Shown here piece after piece: positions 56,472 to 64,000 of a stretch of 64,000 nt of DNA. The notes below the pieces were generated by a model. It was not told the origin of the DNA, did no database searches, and saw only the letters and a program-made list of their open reading frames with translations. The stretch lies in contig CM034402.1 in NCBI GenBank assembly GCA_019925095.2, positions 9,869,501 through 9,933,500 on the forward strand, given 5' to 3'. This DNA is from Dendrolimus kikuchii (lineage: Eukaryota > Arthropoda > Insecta > Lepidoptera > Lasiocampidae). Both the position numbers and the translations under genes were made by a program. Position 1 is the first letter of the stretch; each line of letters begins with the position of its first letter.

Positions 56472-59198
56472 GCTCTTCAATCCGGCCTGACCATATTGAA
56501 CCAGGGATCGGTCCAGACCTGCGTGCGCGCGCGGGGTGGATCGGTCATCGACCTGTCATTCGCCACTCATGCGGCTGCCCGCAGAGTTGTCGGATGGAGG
56601 GTGCTGGAGGAGGTGGAGTCGCTCTCTGATCATCGGTACATCAGATTTGAGCTTACCCCCTCCTCCGGTCCGAGCCCTGTTCATCGCCCCCCTCTCCTCC
56701 CGCGTTGGGCCCTTACCAAGCTCGATCCGGAGCAGGCCGAGGAGTGGGCACTCACGGAAAGCTGGGCCTACCCAGTCGAATTCGAGAACCTGGAGTCGCA
56801 GGCAGAGCACACGTGCAAGACCCTGACGAGGGTTTGCGACGCGGCGATGCCTCGCGTCTCCAAGCGGCAGCCTCCGTGCAAGCAGGTCCACTGGTGGACC
56901 GAGGAGCTGGGCGAGATGCGAAAGGCAGTTCGCATCATCAGCCACAGGCTCAAACGCTGCAGGGCGCGCCGTCCTCCGGACTACGTCGCGGAAAATGGAC
57001 TCGTGGGAGAGTTTAGGGAGGCCAGAAAGGCCCTTTCGATTGCAATACTGCAAGCGAAAGCCCGGGCTCGGGCCGAGCTCCTCGAGACGCTCGATCGGGA
57101 CCCTTGGGGGCGTCCGTACCGTGGGGCCCGCAACACGTTGCGGCCTTGCACATCCACGGTCACGGAAACGCTCGAACCCGAGGTGCTCCGGTCGGTTATC
57201 GACGGGCTCTTCCCGGATCCGGGAAACTTCACTCCCCCCAGTATGGGTCCACCCGTTCCCGACACTCCCACGGACGAGGAGCCTCACTCCATCTCCGAGG
57301 GGGAACTAGACGTTGCCCTGGACCGGCTCCGGGGCAGGAAGACGGCACCGGGACCCGACGGGGTTCCAGGTCGACTCCTCTTCCTGGCCGCTAAACATCT
57401 ACGCGGCCAGCTGCGGGAACTGTTCGAAGCCTGTATACGCGCAGGTCGGCTCCCGTCGCAATGGAAGGAGGGTCGTTTGTGCCTGATTCCCAAGGGAGGT
57501 CGGCCTCCCAACGATCCGTCCGCCTTCAGGCCCATAGTGCTGCTGAACGAGGTCGCTAAGGTCTTCGAAAAGATCTTGGCGGAGCGGCTCGTGAAGCATC
57601 TCGACACTGTGGAGCCGGGGCTTTCAGAAACGCAGTTCGGGTTTCGGCGGAGGCGCTCCACGATGGACGCCTTCGAGACGCTGCGAACGTCGACGGACGA
57701 AGCCGTCCAAGCGAAGGATGTCGTTCTTGCGGTGTCGCTAGACATAGCGAACGCCTTTAACAGCCTCCCTCATGAGACGATCAGGGAGGGGCTCCGCGCG
57801 CATGGAGTCCCCCCGTACCTCACGAGGCTGTTGGGCGCGTACCTGCAGGATCGACATATCCTTTGGGAGGGCGGTGAGTCCGGCAATCCCGAGTTAGGTC
57901 GTCGACGCGTCGCGTGCGGCGTTCCACAGGGGTCGGTCCTCGGGCCGATTCTTTGGAACGTAGGTTATGACTGGATCCTTCGGGTTCCGGTCCTGCCCGG
58001 GGTAGGGCTGATCTGCTTTGCGGACGACACCCTACTCACGGCACGCGCTGCGTCATTTGCGGAATCCGTGGACGTCGCTAACGCCGGGTTGGCGATTGTC
58101 GTAGATCGAATAGTTAGGCTGGGCTTGAGGGTCTCCCCCGCGAAAACGGAGGCCATCATGTTCCATAGGAAATTTCGCAATCCCCCCGCGGACTTGACCG
58201 TTTCGGTCCAAGGGGTGGCTATTAGAGTAGGGCCCCAGATGAAATATCTGGGGCTAGTTCTCGATGGGAAATGGCTGTTCAAAGCGCACTTTGAGCAGCT
58301 AGTTCCCAAACTCGTCAAATCTGCGGGCGCACTCTCGAGGCTGCTTCCCAACGTAGGGGGCCCGGGAGGTGCGACGCGGAAACTTTACTCTGGCATCCTG
58401 AGGAGTATGGCACTGTACGGTGCACCCGTCTGGTCCATTGCACTTCACCGCCACAACAGAACCCTGCTGCAACGGGCGCAGCAGGTTCTGGCCGTGAGGA
58501 CCATACGGGGGTATCGCACAGTGTCGCGGACGGCGGCCACCCTCCTGGCAGGCGATCCGCCCTGGCATCTCCAGGCGGACGTCCTGACAGTGGTGCGCCG
58601 CACCCGGCAGGATGCGCTAGCTAGAGGCCTGAGCTTCTGTCAGGTCGAAATCGAGGCGATCAGGAAGCGGGAAACCGCCTCCATGATCGCCGTCTGGTCT
58701 CAAGAGCTCGACAACCCTGCGGCCTATGGTGGCTACATGGTGGATGCAATCAGGCCACAGCTGACGGAATGGGTCAACCGCACCAGCGGCACCCTGACCT
58801 TCAGGACGACACAGATACTTACCGGACACGGATGTTTCGATAAGTATCTGTGTCGCATTGTGGGCTGCTTGCCTTCCCCGGACTGCCGCCAGTGCGGCGC
58901 GCCCGACACGGCGTTACACACGCTTGTCGAGTGCCCCGCATGGGCGCCGCAGCGTTTCGAACTTGAGACGCACGTAGGTCCAGTCGACTCGCTCTGCGAC
59001 TTGGTCAAGGCCATGCTGCAGAGCAGCGACAATTGGGGGGCTGCGGTTACTTTTTGCGAGACAGTAATGTCACTCAAGGAGGCCGCAGAACGAGACAGGG
59101 AGAGAAGTCCTGCAGCGCGTGCCAATGCGTCTTCTCGAGGTCGCCGGCCTTCAGCTGGCACCCGGAGAGGCAGGTACGCGCATTACTTCCCTCCCTGA
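56472..59198 (+). CDS. R1-clade LINE ORF2 (endonuclease end and reverse transcriptase)
   Basis: 908 codons without interruption. It opens inside the endonuclease, whose C-terminal motif SLSDHRYIRFEL (SDH) is visible at 56616-56651. Reverse transcriptase blocks follow: GRKTAPGPDGVPG, CLIPKGG, FRPIVLLNEV, the first Asp in VSLDIANAFNSLP, GVPQGSVLGPILWN, and the FADD box. The C terminus has a CX2CX7HX4C knuckle (CRQCGAPDTALHTLVEC) typical of R1-clade ORF2. The frame runs back through 23 target-derived codons to an ATG at 56403, but those are not part of the element. Copying would need the missing 5' part, so this copy cannot move by itself. Confidence 0.92.
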   Translation, partial: ALQSGLTILNQGSVQTCVRARGGSVIDLSFATHAAARRVVGWRVLEEVESLSDHRYIRFELTPSSGPSPVHRPPLLPRWALTKLDPEQAEEWALTESWAYPVEFENLESQAEHTCKTLTRVCDAAMPRVSKRQPPCKQVHWWTEELGEMRKAVRIISHRLKRCRARRPPDYVAENGLVGEFREARKALSIAILQAKARARAELLETLDRDPWGRPYRGARNTLRPCTSTVTETLEPEVLRSVIDGLFPDPGNFTPPSMGPPVPDTPTDEEPHSISEGELDVALDRLRGRKTAPGPDGVPGRLLFLAAKHLRGQLRELFEACIRAGRLPSQWKEGRLCLIPKGGRPPNDPSAFRPIVLLNEVAKVFEKILAERLVKHLDTVEPGLSETQFGFRRRRSTMDAFETLRTSTDEAVQAKDVVLAVSLDIANAFNSLPHETIREGLRAHGVPPYLTRLLGAYLQDRHILWEGGESGNPELGRRRVACGVPQGSVLGPILWNVGYDWILRVPVLPGVGLICFADDTLLTARAASFAESVDVANAGLAIVVDRIVRLGLRVSPAKTEAIMFHRKFRNPPADLTVSVQGVAIRVGPQMKYLGLVLDGKWLFKAHFEQLVPKLVKSAGALSRLLPNVGGPGGATRKLYSGILRSMALYGAPVWSIALHRHNRTLLQRAQQVLAVRTIRGYRTVSRTAATLLAGDPPWHLQADVLTVVRRTRQDALARGLSFCQVEIEAIRKRETASMIAVWSQELDNPAAYGGYMVDAIRPQLTEWVNRTSGTLTFRTTQILTGHGCFDKYLCRIVGCLPSPDCRQCGAPDTALHTLVECPAWAPQRFELETHVGPVDSLCDLVKAMLQSSDNWGAAVTFCETVMSLKEAAERDRERSPAARANASSRGRRPSAGTRRGRYAHYFPP

Positions 59199-59618
59199 GT
59201 TAGGTTCCGTTTACCGCGGGGGGCCTTTAGCTTGCTAGGAAGAGCAAAGGACCTTCTACCCCCGCACAACGAAGTGGGGTGTGTTCTCCCAGGGCACACT
59301 CCAGGCACTTTATTGCGCTGGATCGGCTGGGCGTAACTATGTTCTAAATCTCAGCCTTTCCAACACATTCAAAGCGCAGGGTCGTCAGGGAGGAGGGGGT
59401 TTTTAGTGGGTATTGGGGTTGCTCGCCCGTGCAGCAACGCTCGGAGTCTTCTACACTATTCTGTGACGTCGATCGCGGACGGAGCGCTGCCAAGAGCATA
59501 CTATTGCTGCAGTGTTATCGCCCCCGACCGACGCGTGTCGTTCCCCTAGCAACGACCCAGTTTGTGCGTAAATCGGTTAAGCATTTTCCCTCGCCTCAAA
59601 ACCAAAAAAAAAAAAAAA
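59199..59618 (+). other. 3' untranslated region and A tail of the R1-clade LINE
   Basis: GC-rich, non-coding, ending in AAAACC and 15 A just before the target duplication. Confidence 0.8.
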
Positions 59619-59631
59619 GTTCCCAAGAGAT

Positions 59632-59980
59632 TCCAACTCCTGGCCGAGTTAGGACCGGTAGAATCACTAAGGAAACTGGTAGAAGCCATGGACCACAGTG
59701 ACGCTAAAGGGCAGGCGGCTCTATCATTTGCCGAGTCAGTAATGACTCAAAACGAGGATGCGTAGAAAGTGGGAGAGGACTGTGCGTGCAGCCTTCGACC
59801 GTCACCATTGTCGGTGGAATAACCTCTACTGTACGAAGTGGTACGGCTCTGCTTCCCTGGGCTTACTAACTAGTTGGGGCACCAGAACGAGATAGTCGAC
59901 TGCCTCTCTCATCAGGGACGCAGGTAGGTTTAGTGGATAGTTTGTTCAACATCCTCTTTCACCACTATATAAAGGAAAGA
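59632..59980 (+). pseudogene. Older R1-like LINE 3' end, target of the younger one
   Basis: Encodes RFQLLAELGPVESLRKLVEA then SFAESVMTQNEDA and a stop near 59765, matching the last part of the neighbouring ORF2 (GPVDSLCDLVKAM, ETVMSLKEAAERD) at moderate identity. Its 3' untranslated region runs to about 59980. Confidence 0.75.
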
Positions 59981-59984
59981 GAAC

Positions 59985-60475
59985 ATGATGCAATTTTTTT
60001 AGATTTCGTGTCTGTTTGTTCAGGGTTCACGTAAAAACTACTGAGCCGATTTCGATACTGTTCTCGCTGATCGACAGCAAATTCTTAGAATTCAAATCTG
60101 CGCTACTTTTCATCCCGGGAATCCCGCGGAAAGTTTTCTGAGAATGGTTTAAAACGGCCAGATAAAAAAAATCGAATTCCAGTGCGATATTTTACTAATC
60201 GATACAAAATTTAATGTAATAGAAAGAAGAAGAAAGAAATAATAATACAAAATCTGTAATAGTTTTTATTCCGGAAATCCCGCGGGTATATTCCCGGAAG
60301 CGGTATAAAGTTGTTCGGATACATAAAAATTCGCTTATTCCGACACAGTTTCCACTGAAAAGATAGCTTATATATTTTTTTTAATGCTGGTGTACTTTGA
60401 GTGCCGGAAATCTCGCGGGAATTTCCAGTCAAGCGTGAACGAAGTCGTGAGCACATCCTAGTGAGAGAATAAAAA
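59985..60475 (+). repeat. Helitron-like repeat
   Basis: Runs parallel to 41401-41800: CACGTAAAAACTACTGAGCC, CATCCCGGGAATCCCGCGG, ending GTGAGCACATCCTAG before T at about 60461. Confidence 0.6.
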
Positions 60476-60479
60476 CAAA

Positions 60480-61734
60480 CTTTAAATCGGTGTAAGTACT
60501 CAAAAACCTACGTAAATTGTAGATAAGATACATTTACAAGCATACCACATCGTTTCCCCTTAGGGGTTCAAGGCGTCTCCTTAGTTTTCTTACTGCACAA
60601 ATCCACAATCGTTTATTTACGTCACGTAGCCTCAACGGTACACCATATATCATTGTGCTGTCGATTTGTGACCACTCGTTAATTCCACTAACTATCCTCT
60701 AATAAAATGTTTGTCACCGAAATATCACGTTTGAGTTCACAGTTTTGTCATGGATTGTGTTTGAATAGGTATGTCACACTTAGGGTGGCCTTATACCAGG
60801 AATTTTCCCGACATAATCCGTCATTATCTCATTAGACGAAGAAGTGTAAGATGACCAGAAATTATAATATTTAGGCAAATCAGGGGTATTTTTCATATAA
60901 ACTTTAAGCCAAGTCTTGTTTGGCCCTAGCTAAATTGTTAATCTTTGATTATCGCCAAACAATGAATTACGTGTGACAGCTTCAGAAATGTTTATGTACA
61001 TAAAACTTATAATTTTCCTTATAAATACAGAAAACTGTTGTTCACTGTTGAGGTGAGGTTTAATTATTTATTATAAGGATATTAGAACATTTTGTTCAAA
61101 AACGACCCTTTCCCCTAGTTTGCCGTTTATCATTACTTGAAATAAGTTGATCCTTATAGGGTACACTATGATTTGGTATAATAATAATATAGAATGTGTA
61201 TAATTATTCAAAATCCGCCGATTCCATACCTGACAAGGGTAATTGCTTTTTCAAAAATGTAATAATACCATTTTAGTTTTCGTCAAAATCGGCTTCCAGA
61301 CTCCTTTGAGTGTCCTTGGCTGTTTCTTATATAGTTTATGATTTGGCCCTGAAGGCTCACTTGAAAAATTTGCTCTGTATATTATTACCATTTAATTTTG
61401 TTGAAGCTAATTCTATTGGAATTCTACAAATAGCGTAACTCAGCATATTCAAAGAACTTGAATTAAACTTGTTAATTACCTAATTCTTTTTATTTAAACG
61501 GTGTTTTTGACAGGTTATTAATGGGGTGTGGTATGCAAGGGAGTGCTGAAGGGTGGTCAGTCGACAGGTAGCCTTCGGTTTATTAATAGAGTTATATTAA
61601 TATAGTGTAGTTATACACCTGTATCACACACCTAACATCAATTATTTACCTACAACTTGTGGTCGACTTTTATTGAAATTATCTTCGATGTTTTGTCTGA
61701 AAACAAGTTTTGTATACCTTGCTCTTTTTTACAA
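60480..61734. other. Intergenic DNA
   Basis: No gene was found. Confidence 0.45.
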
Positions 61735-61930
61735 AAAAATCAAAATCGGTTCAGGAGATTAGGAGGATCCTAAAACCCGATCCAAGCGCCACCTACCGAT
61801 TCCAATTATGAATCTAAATAATCCAGGGATGCACTCAACCACACACAAAAAAAAAACATCAAAATCGGTTAAGTCGTTCTCAAGTTATACGCGAACACAC
61901 TTTTCTACGATTCATTTTTATTTATATAGA
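61735..61930 (-). repeat. Helitron-like repeat, minus strand
   Basis: On the minus strand it starts TCTATATAAATAAAAATGAA after A and includes GTAGGTGGCGCTTGGATCGG, as in the 55150 family. The CTAG end is not present, so it is truncated. Confidence 0.55.
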
Positions 61931-63066
61931 TTTCGCAAGATTTCGACTTAAAAATTGTACTCTAAATTGTCCGTAAGTTGTCTAAGACATTTATACATCA
62001 CTTTAATACTGTAATTGATGGCATAAATCATGTGTTTCTTGCACTTACATTATCTTCTAGAAAAAAATAATGTAGGTATAGTGTATTCAGCTAAACATCG
62101 TATACCAATTCGTAACAATATGTTTATAAATCTTCCATATGTTATTTATTCTCTTCTGAAGGTTGTTATTACCATATCAAAAGAACGTTAACCACATATA
62201 AGATATGGGGAAATAGGCCATCGGAACTCACAATCATCACACGAGACACGATTAGCTCAAGGCTAAACTTTTCACGCTGATGTATTCTGTGAGAACGTGG
62301 TATCACACCGATGAAGCCGGCGCTAAGAGCTGTAATCCAGGCTCTACTACGTCACATTAATTCATACGTGTACGATAGTTAAGATGGTTTAGTCGTGTTG
62401 CTGGGGAGTTTCTTGCCGCTTCTTCTCCTTTAAACAGCGATAACACGTTGCGAAACAGTGTACATAGAATAGGAAGTAGATTTGAATACTGACTTACATG
62501 TATGACCTTCAAAAAGTGTTCTCCAGCGGAACTTTTTTTGAATAAAAACTTTTGAATTTGAAATTTAAAGCATTACTCACTGCCCATTACGAACCAAATT
62601 TAATAAAAGTTGGTAAACAAAGATCGGGGGTGTCTAATAACTAAGTAGGTACTTTTTAATACCCGCATGAGTAAGCGTTCCTGTACATACATAATTAAAT
62701 ATTATACGGGCAAAGTCGCGTGGAAATCTCTAGTACTTAGTATTACACGAAAGAAAATGTACAAGTTAAATAACTTAAGCGACATTATATCCACGATAAA
62801 CGTTAAGATGTTTACAAAGATAATATTATGTTCACAACCTGTTGATTTATTCTCAAGGATAACTCACAGTTTCCTATCACGTAAAAGTCACAGGAGAGAG
62901 ACACAGAAGGAGCCGATTTTCCTGTTACTAGTCGACTAATGATGCCAAGTTATTGGTCTTATGATTGCTTGATATCATTCTGAGAAATTATTAATAAGAC
63001 CGAGCACATATGACAAACTTACTGCAAAAGATAAAATATAGATTCGAGATTTATGTATGTATACGC
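61931..63066. other. Intergenic DNA
   Basis: No gene was found. The 62667-62939 open frame has no motif. Confidence 0.4.
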
Positions 63067-63069
63067 TAA

Positions 63070-63994
63070 GTGTCCAAACACGTTGACTCGCGGGCGCGGT
63101 GGCGGGCGCGGTCGCGAAATAACAAATATATGGCGTAATATCCAAGTGTTCACATTGCGAAATTCACGAGCGGTCTAAGTAACGGGCAAGCTAGCGACTG
63201 GCGCGCGCGTTTCGCTCGCGGCAATATCAGAAACATGAGTTATATGCGTGTGTTCACTAGCGGCGAAGCGCGCGATTCACTCGCGACGTCAGGTACGACG
63301 AGTACTTTATATATACGGGTATAGAGTCAACAGTCATAATATATATACTAACGCACTTTATCGGTATACGACACAATACAAAGGCAAAAACCGTCCAGGG
63401 CGTCCAGTATTATTTTGATTTTTATATTAGACTTGGAAATTGCGGGAGTTAATAATTTAACTCCTGCAATCCCCAAAAGCCTTTTCAAAAAATGTTAACG
63501 AACATTGTTTGAATTTGAATTACTGTTATTATGTATCCTGATAAAAAAATGATAATTAACTATGTTTTTTTTTAAACTCACCTTATAGTTACAAATAGTC
63601 GTTCTTCGGGCTTTATGATTTTATGAAAATTTGTGTCTTCTTTTGACATCTCACTTCTTATTGAATCCAATACGTAATCAAAACAGTTAACAGTCATCCT
63701 GGTATATCCACCAAAAAATCTTGAAGGATGATCTCTCAAATTACTATATAAAGTATGACATTCACCATACCGTTCTCATTCTTTATTAATTTCGTGCACA
63801 ACAATTCTAATTTTTATCATCTCCTACTTTAAATATGAATTTTCAGTTAAAAATAAAAGATCGTCGTCCATATTTTCTATCTCTGAAAACACAAAAACTC
63901 GCGCAAACGCCTGGCGGCCAATGTGAACACGAACTCGCTACGTCTACCGCGCCCGCGCCCGCCACCGCGCCCGCAAGTCAACGAGAATGAACAC
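63070..63994. mobile_element. PIF/Harbinger element, internally deleted
   Basis: Inverted ends of about 47 bases share CGTTGACT, GCGGGCGCGGTGGCGGGCGC, with roughly 85% identity. Flanked by TAA on both sides (63067-63069 and 63995-63997), the 3-bp duplication typical of PIF/Harbinger. A transposase fragment lies inside. A GC-rich subterminal zone (63140-63300) contains CGCTCGCGGC- and CACTAGCGGCG-like repeats. Confidence 0.8.
63582..63871 (-). pseudogene. Harbinger transposase N-terminal fragment
   Basis: A single minus-strand frame from an ATG (MDDDLLF) to a GTGAGT donor. It contains two in-frame stops, then a readable region: ECHTLYSNLRDHPSRFFGGY, RMTVNCFDYVLDSIRSEM, EDTNFHKIIKPEERLFVTIR. 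The pattern (GE/CxHTL, FFxxxRM, FDYxLxxI, PEERLxVTLR) is that of the N-terminal part of HARBI1-type transposases. The DDE domain that should follow in the next exon is gone. Confidence 0.7.
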
Positions 63995-64000
63995 TAAGAA

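Larger units (their letters stand above)
56472..59618 (+). mobile_element. R1-clade LINE, 5'-truncated, young
   Basis: Flanked by GTTCCCAAGAGAT on both sides (56459-56471 and 59619-59631) and ending in about 15 A (59604-59618). GC content is far above the surroundings. ORF1 and most of the endonuclease are missing by 5' truncation. The rest of ORF2 is open. The element landed inside an older R1-like copy. Confidence 0.93.

Noticed and set aside
56556..57287. 243-codon and other minus-strand frames within 56.5-59.2 kb
   Set aside because: They are by-products of the GC-rich LINE ORF2.

Overview
This is nuclear DNA from an insect, most likely a moth or butterfly. The window is AT-rich, its genes are split by introns, and it is densely packed with transposable elements typical of Lepidoptera: short Helitrons ending in CTAG, a maT-type mariner, R1-clade and RTE-like LINEs with A or CATA tails, a BEL/Pao LTR element, hAT, piggyBac-like and PIF/Harbinger derivatives, and tRNA-derived SINEs. 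The species cannot be named from the sequence.

Host genes. Three conserved single-copy genes lie in the middle. (1) A MEK1/2 MAP kinase kinase (Dsor1/MAP2K1) on the minus strand, 36931 to 28394, has seven coding exons that join in phase to give 403 residues. (2) The large subunit of chromatin assembly factor 1 (CHAF1A/p150, Drosophila Caf1-180) on the minus strand, 51369 to 42322, has six coding exons that join in phase to give 838 residues. (3) A one-exon NDUFA7 (complex I subunit B14.5a) on the plus strand, 52237-52563, is head to head with CAF-1. A small Cys/Pro-rich reading frame (53095-53295) follows and is interrupted by a stop at its fifth codon or preceded by an intron. An orphan terminal exon on the minus strand (40016-40072) may end an unrecognised gene.

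Left third (1-28 kb). There is no confident host gene. The main item is a complete, apparently recent BEL/Pao insertion (4729-9927) with 458-bp LTRs that look identical, a 5-bp target duplication, and an intact 737-codon gag-protease frame. It has no reverse transcriptase, RNase H or integrase. Around it lie a degraded Helitron field, an RTE-like LINE between two long TA microsatellites, an intact 223-bp Helitron, a SINE, and a hAT MITE with a perfect 8-bp target duplication.

Middle (28-53 kb). The introns of MEK and CAF-1 hold most element classes, including a dead maT mariner cut off by a large palindromic repeat, and a LINE 3' end with a 13-bp target duplication.

Right (53-64 kb). A piggyBac-like MITE, a Helitron beside a 115-bp TA tract, a young 5'-truncated R1-clade LINE (56472-59618) nested inside an older R1-like LINE, and a 925-bp internally deleted PIF/Harbinger element that still carries part of its transposase.

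All family names rest on motifs read by eye. No database search was possible.
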